A DNA stretch of 64,000 nucleotides from Ficedula albicollis (Eukaryota; Chordata; Aves; Passeriformes; Muscicapidae). The position numbers and the translations under genes are program-made. A model generated the notes under the pieces. That model was not told where the DNA came from. It ran no database searches and was given only the letters and a program-made list of their open reading frames with translations. Shown in pieces: positions 1 to 13,900 of this stretch; positions within the stretch are counted from its first letter, which is position 1; every line of letters starts with the position of its first letter. The stretch is from NCBI RefSeq assembly GCF_000247815.1, contig NC_021686.1, positions 10,390,746 to 10,454,745 on the forward strand, written 5' to 3'.

Positions 1-467
1 CGTGTACCATGAAAGCACAGGTGTGTAAGTAAGCTGGCATGATCTATTTAAAAAAAAAAAGAAGTTAAAAAAAAAATCACACACAAGGGTGGCATTTCAT
101 GTGAGGGGAACGGATTTATTGCCTCTACCACATAAATAAGCCTAAAGGAGCAGACTGTTACATTCTCTACCTAATGCAGATCTAACTTTTGATACTATGC
201 AACTTTCGCAGGATTAATATTAGGTATTTCTATAATTTTTTTGCAATTAAAAAGAAAATATTTTTGCTACAATTAGGTGTGGCGCACGTGTTAAATTCAC
301 AGTCTGACTCCTGGAAAACAAGAACTAACATCTCTCTCTCCCATGGCCTGCACTACTCGCTCTAAAGAGCTCTTTCTTCCCCTTACTGTTTTTTTTGCCA
401 CTGAACAAATGGGAGGGACAGGTATGATTAAAAACAGAAACAAGAAATTCAGGCAGGAAAACCAAAC
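1..467. other. USP22 intron 3, partial
   Basis: This AT-rich sequence lies downstream (minus sense) of the exon 3 donor. It has several A-runs near 50-80 and no recognisable coding exon. The next USP22 exon, which would continue past the zinc finger toward the catalytic domain, is not seen here and should lie before the window starts. Confidence 0.7.
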
Positions 468-581
468 CTTGTAATTTCCAAGCTTTTCGTTGTTCTTCTT
501 TGGCAATTTGTTCCATGTCTTTGTCGTATATGTAATCTTGACACATAAAGCAGTATATACCCCCATACAAAAGGTCTATGG
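468..581 (-). CDS. USP22: USP22 coding exon 3 (ZnF-UBP domain, second half)
   Basis: USP22 is the ubiquitin-specific protease of the SAGA co-activator's deubiquitinase module. It removes ubiquitin from histones H2B and H2A in the nucleus. This 114-bp exon reads, on the minus strand, two bases completing an Ala codon, then 37 codons beginning [20 protein letters not shown] and ending RKAWKLQ, then one base of the next codon. The Cys-x-x-Cys pair at exon residues 10 and 13 belongs to the zinc-finger UBP domain that anchors USP22 to the other module subunits. The acceptor is a good TTTTGCAG. The donor, AAG/GTTTGG, has the obligatory GT but matches the usual consensus poorly. The phase joins exactly to the exon at 12222-12354. 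The mammalian paralogues USP27X and USP51 are intronless retrocopies, so a spliced gene in a bird should be USP22 itself. Confidence 0.95.
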
Positions 582-3100
582 CTGCAAAACAGAAGGGAAG
601 TTGGGGAGGAGGAAAAAAGATGTGAGTTCATAAACCAGAAGGCATTTTAAAGTAGGCTTCCAAGTCAGGCACTTCTTCTTCCAAGCAGTCCACAAAGCAA
701 GAAAAATCTGTACCTTAGAATCTGGAAGGGGAAAAAAAAAAAAAAAGAGAAAAACGCAGACATTTTTCCAGTTTCAGTGTGAGTTATTCAGTTGCTTCTG
801 GCACAGCAAGAAAACTGTGCAGGACAACAAAGCATCAGCTGCCTTCAAGCTGTCTGTAATCCACAATTTACCTTTCAGACACCTCAGTAACCCAGAGGCG
901 TCAGGACAGTGACTGACTACAACACACACACAACCAGCCCTGTAAGAGCTGATACATGAGTTTCAAGTATCCTAAGACTTAAGTAATTTCTCTTCAAGGC
1001 CATTAAAATATTCAGAAAGCACCTAGTTAAAATCCAAATGAAGGCTCAAACAGAAGACAGCACTGCAAATTCAAAGCTATTTCTCCAGGGGAAAAGTTTT
1101 CCAGGGTAGTTTATTCCACAGGTTACTTCTGTCTCAATTTTTCATTTCACACACCCTTTCAGAACAAACAAATGAACACTGACCAATGTTAAAAATATTT
1201 TTCTTGCACAACCTTAAACAAAAGAAAGCCAAGAAACAAAATAAACTGAGAAATGTCATTTTACTCCAACTGCACTTTTTCCACAGAAGAAGTGCAAAGT
1301 AATCATAGTAAACTGCTGATTTTCAGTATACAGATATGAAAAAAAGTCACGATCACAGAAAAGTGAAAAATCAGTGGGCACTAACAAATCTTACTAAAAC
1401 ACAATCTGCACCAGCAAACAGCTAAGAAACGCATCACCCTTCTCCCTCAAGTGTAGAGCTTTCATTTACTTTATTTTTTAATTCCTTTTATTTTCAGAAA
1501 ACTAGCATTGTTAGAATAGTCTTACTGCAATGGAAACTTGTTTTAAACACAGGAAGCCATTACCACATTAGGTGGCCTGCAAGGAACAGCACTGAATTAC
1601 TGTGAAGTGCTCAATAAGCCAAACCACATGCCAGGCAGCAGGAATTCTGCCATGGATCTCAGCAGGCAAACACAGGTGAAGTGTCTGTACTGCCCTGTTA
1701 GAGGGGCAGTGCTTGGGGTGAGGTTTTTTGGTTAAGTTCCTTTTCAACCCTATTTTCTCCATCCTTGACAGCCTCTACCCCACCCCCTTACAACCTGCTG
1801 TCCCTCTCCTTTAGTCCACTGCAAGGGTTTTTTTTCCTCCTTCCTCTCTTTTAAAATTCCTTTTTCAATTATTATGTCAATTGTTTGTTACTTCTCCTAT
1901 TATTCAATAAACCCTATTACTTTAAACAGTTTTTTATCTCGCTGATGTGCTCCATTTTTCTGTTTGCCTGTTTGGACCACACTCTGTGGAAGTGGATAAG
2001 GACTGTATTACCTCATGTAAAGTCACAAACTCAGGATTTTCATTATCTTGTGTAATATCCCAACACCAGAATATTTCACCCTGATGCCCAGAGGACTGAA
2101 TAAACTCCTGTAGCAGAATATCCCAAATGGAGACAAGACTATGAGCTGTGGTGAAGGATCAGTAATAAAACACTATGCAACTGGGGGGGTATTAGAGTTC
2201 TACAACATTTACTCCACTACTTACTGCATTACCAGTTCTGCAGAGCTTTCTACAAAAAAGCTGCTGAAAATTCAAAATATTGGTCTTAAAACAAAAACCC
2301 AAATATTGATCTCCACATACTTCTAAAACATCACATCAACAGATCCACAAATAACAGAACAGGGCTGGCAGAATATTGAATAAATAGGACTCTGTGACCA
2401 CTAATAGCTACAATTTACCATCAGAATGTGTAGGGACAGCTGTGCTCAGAGGATTCCTCACTTTTTCTTTCTTCCTGGATTTACAGGCCTGAGCAATAAA
2501 ATAGAGATAGGAAGATCCAAACCAACAAGAGAGCACCTTCCACAAATCACTTGCTCACAGCAGAAGGAACTTCTGGTGTAAAGGATCAGAAAGTTTCACA
2601 GAAACACCAGCGGAGTTAAAGCCATAATTGTCCAGCACCTGATTAAGGACTCTTGAGGAAATATCCTCTCTCCAGCACACTTATGGGAACAATGCAGTTG
2701 TACATTTGCCAACACTTCCAATGTCTTTTTAATGACTGCAAGGGGTTTTGGACAAATTACCTCAAGCACCAGTGACAAGGCAGCCACACAGGGCTGGCCA
2801 CAGCACGAAGGAAGGGCAGGAATTTCTCACAGAGCTGGAATATGGCTGCTCAGGAAAAGAGTACACCAAGAAAGTTTGGAAGTTAATTGTTTCAGGTTAA
2901 TGCAATTTGATTTTTTTCCCCTTGAAATACACTTAAACTTTCTCATGTTGGTTGTCTTGAGGTGAAGAAGAACAGAGGAACCACTGAAGGGACTGTTGTA
3001 CTGATAGAAATTCTTCCCAAGAGAGCAATTCCTCAGCACTGACTGAAGTTACACCACACCCAAAGGACAAAGTCCACACAAAGCTTTCTCCCTCAAAAGA
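582..3100. other. USP22 intron 2, proximal part
   Basis: This is ordinary AT-rich intronic sequence with short A-runs (for example near 731-746) and a C/T-rich patch near 1780-1860. Reading frames here are short and resemble no family I know. I see no RNA gene or clear transposon. Confidence 0.6.
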
Positions 3101-3110
3101 CGGGGGGGGG

Positions 3111-3570
<460 letters not shown>

Positions 3571-3584
3571 GGGGGGGGGGGGGG

Positions 3585-6500
3585 AAATGAAACAAATTTC
3601 ATCTCACTGTTAGGCTAAACTTTTTTTTGTTTAAACTAAAGTGCCAGGAAGCTCTATCCCAAACTGAAACACCTGACCAGAAAATTCCACAAAAAACACG
3701 GAATGACTGCAAAACATGAGAATGAACATGTAGCAAATTTCACCACTGGTAGTGATATTTTGGATCACAAAACTAACAAGGCCTCAAATTCATAAAAAGT
3801 TTGGGAACTGCCAACCTAGAAACAATGCCCCGGTGTTTTGGATTAACCCACTGCCAAGTCTGCCAGGATGCCCCACACTGCTCACAATGAACATCTTTTA
3901 GAGAGCTCCTCTGGAATGGCTGTTACTCCCAACTTCCAGATCTGCTTTTCCTAAAACTACTGCAACCCTTCTCTCAGGAAGGTAGTAGGGGGATAAAATC
4001 AGTGAACTTCAGTTTTAGCTTAATATACATACAGAATTTATTACCCTGGGAAAATAAAATATACAGTAAATAAATACCTACCTTTTTCTTTCATAAGGAA
4101 GAACCAAAAGCAATTTAAATGTATCACAATGTCATTTTATTAAATTTAATCAATCTAGATTCCTGGTTTAGGAATTCAAAATACCTACTTGGTGATCACA
4201 GGCAGAGCAATTTAAGAATGAAAAGACCTCTTGGAATGTAACATTTTTCTTTGCTTTTATACCTTCTGTGCTGACATGCTTCCCTCCTTGTACCCCTTTA
4301 CATACAAAATTATAAGCAGCTGCAATCCAAGAGAGGAATGAAAATACATTTTATTTTTCATTTAAAAATAAAACTATCAGCGTGGAGAAACAAAGAGCCA
4401 GCACAGAAGATCATGCAGGAACGACAACAACTTTATCTACTGGTGCAAGAACACTAAGTTTTAAAAAACAACAGTTCTGAGGTGAAAGTTTAAATCTGGC
4501 AGCAAAAACGAGTCAAGTAAAGTGCTTTACTTAAGCCCAAGTGCTTTATTATTCTAACTATATACACTGATGTCCTTGTGAAAAGTGTTAGAGACCAGAA
4601 ATGATGGAAACACAACAAAAGCAGGAAAGTGTGCCACATCCAGAGAGTTCACATCTCATCCAGGTAAAAAACCTTGGATGTTCAGTTTTTGAAAGATCCA
4701 GGTGAAAACAACTGACTTTGCTCAGCTGGGAATGGGATACTTCACCATACTATTTGATATCATTCATCAGATAGGAGGTATTTGTGAATCATGTTTTGGT
4801 ATCATCTCCCTTGGATCACTGGGTGCACTCAAGTAGAAAAAAAAGATCCAGCAGCAACTCAGAATTCAGGTCAGTTTTTATCTGTACTGAAATTCAATCC
4901 ATTGTGAATTTCTGTGACTCAGTCTTGGCATATTATCAACCTCAAATCAACACACCCTGTGCTCTATGCAAGAAACCTGCATTTTCTTCAACTTCTGTAA
5001 CAGAGGAGGCTAAATTGGCAATTCTTTCAGACCATTTTAAGCCAATATCCAAAGTTAATTCATGCTCCCTGTTTTCTCACCTTGAGTGTTAATCATTAAA
5101 CCCATTCCAGGTAATTGGCTCAGGTTCCCAAGAAGTGATTTGTTAAACTTCAGCCAGTTCTCCACTGGATCTTGTCTCTGATCTATCAGCACAAACTAGG
5201 CATCTGATTGCCTTCCTCCCAATTTCCTGGCATTGGAATCTGCACCACAGGTCAGAATTCCTGAACTGATAAGGGAGGAAAAGAGGTAGAAAGGGACTAC
5301 TTTTGCTAAATGATGATCTAGCCATTGAGATCTGCAGGTATTTACTGTCAGAGAAAAACCAAAAACACCAAACTTCCTTCTGTTGCCAAAGTCTTTTAAT
5401 CCACATTAAAAATTATTGTCATAGTCAAAGATTACCCTTGCCTCTCACATTCAGTATCTTCTCCTAACACTTGAGACAGTATTCCATTAAATGCTGCTTT
5501 TTCTTCTTTTTTCAGACCAGGACCCAACAGGTCAGAAGTATTTTTGCAGCTCTGGAGTCTCCAAGACGCCTATTGGCCCCATATAGATCTAGAATTTTAA
5601 TGCTTAAATTCGATTTGCCTGCAATCCAAACATGGCAAGCACCCAATACTATCCTGCAAACCACTTAACACCAGGAGCCAAATGGGCAGCCCCTCTGTGA
5701 TGGTTTAGAATATCATCCTACAACTCCATATGAATCCAAGCCAGGAAAGAGAAGATGAAAAAAAAATGCCCTGGTATCCCTATGGAATCTAGATAGAAAA
5801 TATGCTTTTAACTGGTAATTCAGAGGAACCACAATGTGTCAAACTATTTTATTTTAAGTTGTTATGAGTGGAGCATTAATTCCAGCTCCTTGACCTCATT
5901 CAGAAATAGATGGACCAGGCACATACAGTACCTACATATGTGTGCATGTCCCAATATGCTGCAGAGGAGGCTGCAGCATTCCTATACTTAAGTTGCCCCA
6001 TTATAAAATTTTACCTTTTGTCAATTTTCTCCCTGCCCTCCTCTGACCCTACAACCTTCCAGTTTGCAGCAAACTTTTGAAAACGGAGAAGAATTTAATT
6101 CTCCTGCTACAGCACCTCTTCTTGATCCCACAAAATATTATTCAAGTTTAAAGGAGAGAAATTGTTAAACATTCCCTTACTTCACCTTGCTGGGGTTTTT
6201 CAGGAATCTGGGGGAAGAATCCCCAAATCACAGTCACCAAGTTTTGAGCTGTTGTACATGATGTGATACAAACTGCTTCCATTCATCTGCTTATTCTCAT
6301 CTGAACAACAGTGGAGACTTATCTAAAAACATTATTTTCAGTAGAAGTAGTAGCAAGATCCAGAACTGCACAGAAGTTTGTGACTGGGTCTGAGGCAAGC
6401 AAGTTGGCTTTCTGAGGGATAAAAATATTCCAGGTATAGAGAGAACTCTTCAGGAGTCCTTTCTGATACTAAAAGGAGCTTTTGAGGGATGGCTGGCAGG

Positions 6501-9500
6501 AGCTCATCACTACCTGCACCTTCCAGAGCAGCTCCCAGCAGAAGACAGCTCCAATTAACTTCCCTGCTGCCTCCTTATTAGTCCAGTCTGGCTCCAAGCT
6601 TGAGCTAAGGCCCAGGAATGCCATGCTGTAATGTGCCTCACATAAGCAAATGAAGAAGATTTCCCTGCAATACTTTGCACAATACATCCCAGAATAGCAA
6701 ATATTGTTAATGGCAATCGGGAATATTGGAAGTTCAAGCCATACCCTGCACCTCACCCGTGCATCCAGAATCTTTTCCTCCTCATCCAATCAATGATCCT
6801 CCAGATAGCATCACAAGGATATTATGTTGAAATACAGTATTTTGTACCTTCTGCTATCAAATTTCACCTCATTTCTTTTTTTGCTGGAGTCACTGAGGTT
6901 ATGTAATTCACAGGGCTACCCAGCCCTCCTCAGTACAAGCAGTACAAGTAACACCTCTGAACTTTGTGACCATCAGGAATTTCATACACAGACAAAACTC
7001 CTTCTCCCCAATTACAAGAAAATAGCAATAAACCAGGACTGGTTCTGCTAGTTAAGTCTGTGTCACACTCTGCTTTCAGTTCATTCATCATCAATTTCAC
7101 TTTTTCCTGCCTCTTATGCACCATGATTCACATATTGATCCTTACCTCTTCTACCTCTAGTAATAATTTCCAAGGGGGCAAAATGTCAAATCCTTTACAT
7201 GACCCAGACAAGTCAGGTTCAGTGTATTTCCTTTTTTTTTCCTGTGAAAATCAGTTGCGTAATCCAAAAAGGCATATTAATGTGACACGATCCATCCCTG
7301 ACAGAACAGGACACTGTTTGTGTGCTGCCTGCCACTCACCTTCATCTCCTCAACAGACTTCTCCACACCATCACCAAGTAAAGCATTAGAACTCAACATC
7401 AAGAGGCTGGTAAAATGCCCAGATAACCTTTTCTACCACTTTCTGAGCCTGGATATGAACAGAAAAACCAAATTGCTACTCCAGCACTGCAGTAAACTGT
7501 GCTGGGAACACCTTTAATTGCCCTTTTCACAAAGTGTGTAATGAAAATCTTTGCTGTTTAAAAAAAGAACTGGCAGAATCAACACTACAGTGAATACCTT
7601 CCAAATAAAATTAAAATTAAACAGCTTTTACTGTCATTCCTTTACAGAAGTGTTCTGTTTCTATATATTAAATTTCAGACAGATATGCACTAACAGCAGT
7701 AACCAGGTTTTCCCCTTTTACCAACTTCAGTACAGAAACCAGCTTTCTATCATGTTTCCTCTGAATCAGATGAAAAAAAAATCAGTTATTTGTTTTCTAC
7801 AGGAAGTAGAAGCTTTTTTGAATTGTACTAAAAATCCTCAACTTAATCTATGAGCATTATTATCAGGCTCGCCCACCCAGTTCCTCTCACCACAAATGTA
7901 TTTATTGGACTGAATTTTACATCAGCATATACTTAAAGAAAACAGTTCCTCAAGAAAGTTTGTGATCTAATAAATAATGAATGTACTCTAACAGGACCAA
8001 CCCCATCATGAACTGTTTGCCAGTGTCTCTAGAAATGGAATAATAGTTCAGTCTTGCAACTACTTCTTGCTTAATCTTTAAACCACTGAACCTCACTCCT
8101 GCTAATTCACCTCCCTCAATTCCTAACTACAGCATGAGGCATCAGAGCAGATGAAGACTTCACCCAAAACCTGCATGAGAGGTGCTGTTTCAGAGACACT
8201 GTTCAGGTGGTAAAAGTGCATCTCTAATAGAGAGAGGCACAGCATGGGCATGGAGGAGTTGGCTGCTCAGCAGGGAGTTTAAATAAATAGTTCTACACTT
8301 TAGAGCTTTGATACCCTAACTGAACTGTCTAACTCAGAGTGGCCATCTGTAACAGACTGTCCTAAGCCCTACAGCAGTGGGTTTTTCTGCAGTTAAGTGT
8401 GTGTATTAAAAAAAAACCATTATGTAACAAGAAATATTCACTCAGAAAGAATACTAAAACTTTATTTGTTGTCTGCCCAGGATTTTTCAGTCCCAATCAG
8501 GAAACTGATAAATTAATCACTGCTACGGTTTTGAGATGAACTTTATAGTACCAACCTCTCTTCTCTTTTAGAGCTACTGCTCACAGACATCTTCCTGCTT
8601 CTGCTACTCTGGGACTAAGTTATGTGTATTTTCCTTCATTAAGCAGCTGTAGAAAAGATAAGGAAGAGACCATCAATTTTTACAAGGATAGAATCCATCA
8701 GCAGATTACCCAGGTGCTGAACCTGATTTGGAAGGATTATTTAGGAAGATGGCAGAATATGTTGATGGCACACATTCATTTAGGATAATCAAAATAGCTC
8801 CAGAAGGACTTCAAGTTACTTAGCAAATAGGCAATAGCACCAAGAGTGAAACTCCAACCACTAAAGAGGCAGACAGTAACAACAATCAGAAAAAAAGTTT
8901 TGGAGACCTTGAGTTTAACACTCCCAAGTAACAACATCAGCTCTGTGCTGAACAGCAGGTTAAGAAGCACAAAACAGAAGTCATGGAAGTATTAGCTAAG
9001 AATGCAAGTCATTAGCAGAGAAAACTGTCTTAATCCAAAGGGCTGGCACCAGAAATGGACACATTAGAACTGGAGAAGTGAAGTATGATGATGATATTGA
9101 GAATCACACAAGAGTTTCAATAAGAAAAGTTTAAAATAGCACAAGTTCCTACAGGTGGGGACAAGGAAACATCTGACAGGATCAACAATATGAAAAGTCC
9201 CTGAAGAGATCAGTAAGGATTTTGCTCTCACCATTTCACAGCTCCTCACAAAAGACACACAGAGCCCAGTGGGAATATCAGACTGTCCTGGAGATTGACT
9301 GAGAGAGACTGAGCAATGCAGAGGTTATAAAAAGCAGCTCCTACAGCTGTATCTTACCTCATCTCCCTATCACCCACATCCACAACTCAAGGAATCCATA
9401 CAATTAAATACAGCATTATTAATACACATTGAACAGGGAGGCAGATTCAAAAGCACAGGTATCACTGTAAAGTCAGATTGTGAGTGCCTGATTTCAATGG

Positions 9501-10718
9501 CTCAAGGAAGCAGAGACAGCAAAGGGATGGATTTAACACCACTCTGGAATATGATGCTGGAGCCTCCTGCAAGACACAGCAGAGAGCTGCAAACACATCC
9601 CTGCCATGCTCAGACAGCTGTTACAGATGAAATCCATGGTATTTCTTACAACTGTGATTAAGTGTGCAGCTCCTGCCTGTCTCCATGGAGACTGATGTTG
9701 GCTCAGCAAAAAGTCACCAAGTGCTTTAAAATAATTCCTCTTCGTTTTGAAATTTCAAAGCACTTAACTTGTTTTTGCCTATCAGATGTTATTTTCCCAA
9801 CTAAAACTGCAGCAGGAAAAGCAACCAAAAGCACTAGTAAAACTACAAAAATATTCTTAAAGCTCATTTCACATGCAGCTGGAAATTGAACACCAAAACA
9901 TACATTAAAATAAAAGAGAGAAAGGAATCTCCAAAACTAGAAATCGAGCAGTCACTAACACAATCTTCATACTATGTGTATTTGTGCACCAAGTAATTTA
10001 TATTTAGCTGCAGAAGAACCCTTTTTGGGATTATTCAATAAAGTATTTTGTGCTTTGGCTTAATTAACTCTTGCCCTTTTTATCTAAAGGCTATTCCTTT
10101 TGGGAAGTACCTTATCTGACACAGTCTTAATTGTTTAGTGCCAGGACAATAACTACAACAGTCCTTAAGCAAGATCATCTTTAACAATCTCCCTCCTCCA
10201 TCCAGTTTTGGTTTTCCTTTAAGGAAACAAGCTAATTCACTACAGCAGACAAGAGCAAATCCTTGTCCTTCCTTGCACAAAAAATAAATTGAATTTAAGC
10301 TTCCCAAACACATAAACAGCAGCTGAGAATGTGTGCAATTATAAAGCTTTTTTAAAAGGTTCTCCATAAATATAGTGAGTTTAGTGGTAAAAATATTACA
10401 GTGTTTACAAAGCGTCCACAGATAAACAGGTAAATACTGTTGACAGTCTCAATTTAGTACAGTATTTTCTAAACCTTAAATGTGGCCATAAACTTGTATT
10501 AAGCACAAAAGGTTGTTTCAATACACATACACACACACATTCCCCTTTTACCAGAAATTCTTCATGTTTACCTCAAATAATTTGCACTTCTGTGTTGGTA
10601 AAGATTCCAAAATAATTTCAGCTAATGAATTGACTTTAAAAGCTCTTTGAGATCACACTCTGCAAAAAGCAATTAAAAGATGTCACACAGGGTTGGTTTG
10701 ATATTTTCAGTTTTTAAA
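3585..10718. other. USP22 intron 2, central part
   Basis: This is AT-rich, non-coding intronic sequence. Open frames are short (about 130 codons or fewer) and show no codon pattern or family resemblance. A short CA-type repeat lies near 10530-10540. I see no exon, RNA gene or large transposon. Confidence 0.6.
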
Positions 10719-11064
10719 GAATGGCTGAGGTTGGCAGTGACCTCTGAAGTCACCTTGTCCAGCCCCTGCTCCAGAAGGGCCATCCAGAACATCCAGGCTG
10801 TCCAGGCCCATTTCCAGAGAGATTCTGGGTTAGACCCTCCACAACCTCTCAAGGCAACTTGTTCCAGTCCTCAGTCACTCTCACAGTCCTGTGATAATCA
10901 GACAGAACCTCCTGTATTTCCCTTTGTCCTCCCTGGCTCTTGGACTCCACTGGAAAGAGCCCAAGACACATTTTTAACCCCTCTTTCAGGTTTTTGTACC
11001 CATTCAAGAGGTTCCCCTGAGCCTCCCCTGTGAGCTCAGCAGCCCCAGGGTTCTCAGCCATACC
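10719..11064 (-). mobile_element. CR1 LINE 3' fragment
   Basis: Reading forward, this is the reverse complement of the CR1 3' end. It begins GAATGGCTGAGGTTGGCAG, passes through a stretch like 'gacctc...tccagcccctgctcc', then 'ctccacaacctctc', 'cagacagaacctcctgt' and 'gttcccctgagcctcccctg', all in the order expected for chicken-type CR1. About 345 bp survive. The sequence is diverged and 5'-truncated, with no intact reverse transcriptase, so it is an old inactive copy inside USP22 intron 2. The subfamily cannot be assigned by eye. Confidence 0.88.
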
Positions 11065-12221
11065 ATGATGGAATTTCCAGTACTATCTTCCAGTATTCTA
11101 TTTTTCAAGACATTTACAAACTTAAACTATACCACTACTGAGCCTCATCTTTTTCTTTCTTGACACATATGGAGGAAGAAACTATAACAATCTGCTGGTT
11201 TAAATCATCTTTTCCATAAATAGTAAACTTACACACCCGTTTCTTAAGCACAGGAATACACAGCACTGTTGGCCTTCTGGAGCTTCTCTGTCTTCATGGA
11301 AAATAAAGACAGTTTGTTCCATAAGCACTTAGGATAAATTAAATTAGAGACGGTGGCCATGCTGGTCAAGAGGAAATTTATGCTATGAAATTGTGCCTTA
11401 TTTTTTTCCTGTTTCTTATATCACTTCACCAAGAATGTATTTTAATTTGAAGAAAAATTATATCCATCTATTTTAAAACAGAATTTTAATATAGAATTTA
11501 GATCAGGATTTTGCATTATAATTCACATATATTCCGAACTATAAGCAATAGGTAATTTGAAACAAAACCAAAGGCTTTTGGTTTTGAACATGAAATAGCA
11601 CCAGAACTGACAGAACAGAACTTGGTGGCCTTGAAATCAGCATTTTTTGAGACTGCTGAAGGAAAGGTACTCTACATGAATTAAACTCTTTTCTCACTAC
11701 TTAGGTTACTGATCCCAGGAGAAACAAAAAGGCAACAGAGAAAAATGAAGAAACGCCCCCTCTGCCCACAAACTTCAGCAGTTTAAATAATTCTGATTGC
11801 TACTTGATTAGCCTTCTTTGTGATAGAAATGATGAGAGTTTTCCTCAGCAAGAAAAGAAGTTAACATGACCTCCTGAAAAAAAATGTTTACTGAAATAAA
11901 TGTTCTAGCTCCAGACATCAAACCCACCATTTTTAACACTTAGGAGGAAAAAAACCCCAAAACTCTGCCTTGCTTACATTTTTAGATATGACATTAATTC
12001 ATAAATACCAAGATACTAAGGAAATTTTAAGTTGTGAAGATAAACTTAACAGCGATGCAATGGAAGTTTAAGCATCAAGTTTAGAATAATGCCACTAGAC
12101 TAACCCAAGCCACAAATAAAATTATCTCTCTGCCTAATGAGGTAGAAAATATCACTTAACTGGCCTCGAAGGGTCAGGGGTAACATAGAGGATGATGAGC
12201 ACCATCGGCATGAGAACTCAC
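11065..12221. other. USP22 intron 2, distal part
   Basis: AT-rich intron sequence between the CR1 fragment and the exon 2 donor. The last intronic bases next to exon 2 (12216-12221) read ACTCAC forward, a consensus GTGAGT donor on the minus strand. Nothing else is recognisable. Confidence 0.65.
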
Positions 12222-12354
12222 CTAAATTGTGTCGCTTTGTCTTCGCGTGCTCGTGAATATGTTTCTTTGTAAAACAGCCAAAGAAGACACAGTAGAGGCA
12301 AGAGTGGAGTCTATTCAGGTGGGCACCACACATGTGACAAATGCACGACTTTGC
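12222..12354 (-). CDS. USP22: USP22 coding exon 2 (ZnF-UBP domain, first half)
   Basis: This 133-bp minus-strand exon encodes 44 whole codons starting [20 protein letters not shown], plus the first base of an Ala codon completed by exon 3. It carries the densest part of the zinc-finger UBP domain. Likely metal-binding residues are Cys4, Cys6, Cys9, Cys19, Cys22, Cys27, His32, His34, His36 and His42, with the signature [13 protein letters not shown] at the end. Splice sites are excellent: acceptor TGTTTCAG/GCAAAG and donor TTTAG/GTGAGT. The exon starts in phase 0 and ends in phase 1, which fits exon 3. By memory of human USP22 (about 525 residues) it covers roughly residues 58-101. The sequence is nearly identical to mammalian USP22 apart from a few changes, such as MCGA for VCGV, so the gene is under strong constraint. 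Confidence 0.96.
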
Positions 12355-13483
12355 CTGAAACAGCAAAACAGACACAGATTGTGAGTGACAGCAACTCAAG
12401 CCCAGGTAACCGGGCGCAGCTCTCAGGCTGCCCTTCCCCTTCACTCGGTGCCTCTGGATGCTGCAGAACAGCAGGGAACTGTTCTGTCCTCATGGGACAA
12501 AACCCCCAGTTGGACGTAGCAGAGAAAACTCTTCCATTTGTCCAATAGCTTCCCAAGTCCCACCAGGGAGCAGATCTCAGGATTCAGATGAACACCAGAA
12601 CCCAGAGAAAACAGCTGCCCGGCAGGGAGGTTTAAGGGGTGAAGAGTTTGGGTGGTGGGACCATGGCAAGAATTCTGCTTTTTCACAGCACAACCTCCTT
12701 AATGCACTCAAAAGCTGTAAAATAACTTGAACATGAAAATGTGTGTGGGTATATGATATTTCATTTCTCTGCTGGGAGATTCTGCCAGATCCCCTCATTA
12801 CATTTTCTACATTAGTCCACAGAACAGTGGCGTAATATCAAATCCATACCAGCCAGAGTTACAGAAGTTTCCTTTGCCATTCTGAGACTGGCTTTGAACC
12901 AGGAGCCAAAAGCAATGGGCTGAACTATTCCCCAAAACTACCCAGGATGGGCAGGTCTGAGAAAAGTTGCCTTGATTCATTGGAAATTAACAAGCACATA
13001 CCCCTGATATGACAGTCTATGATAGCAATACCTTAACAGCCTTAAGTGAGGTTTAAAGAGCAAAAAAAAGTCATTGTAAGGCTAGACTTTTTGACTCTTC
13101 ATCATATTTGAAGCACTCTAAGCCAACAGCACCCAAATCCATCTCTTAGCATTAAACTAAAGTACTTCAATACTTTTTTTTAAAATTACTCTGTCTAATA
13201 AGAAACTTAAGAGAGTTTTGAGAGTAAGTCTTTTGCTCAGCCACATTGAAAGTAATTTATGTTCAATACCATCTGACTGGAAGTTACAGACAGGAGAAAT
13301 TCCTTACAGTAAATTCACTTTTCATCTCAGAACTGCATTCAGACCTATGTCTGAAGGCAACTGAACTTCTGTAACCGCTCAGAGCTACAAAGAACACTTA
13401 GAGGTATGTCTGATTTTACAGCCTAATCTGAAAATACGAATACTTTACTTGTCAGTATAGAAGGACCCTTTTCTCCTCATACT
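12355..13483. other. USP22 intron 1, 3' end (minus sense)
   Basis: The first part (about 12360-12680) has somewhat higher GC than the rest of the intron, then AT-rich sequence follows. The overlapping short frames at 12311-12798 cross the exon boundary and have no family resemblance. No further exon is visible. Confidence 0.55.
13452..13480 (+). repeat. 29-bp direct repeat, left copy, flanking a C run
   Basis: TCAGTATAGAAGGACCCTTT and the nine bases after it recur exactly at 13852-13880. The left copy is followed by ACT and 17 As, then the C run. The right copy is followed by 20 As. The same sequence on both sides of an artificial homopolymer suggests two contig ends of one locus placed side by side. 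Confidence 0.9.
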
Positions 13484-13498
13484 AAAAAAAAAAAAAAA

Positions 13499-13880
<382 letters not shown>

Positions 13881-13900
13881 AAAAAAAAAAAAAAAAAAAA

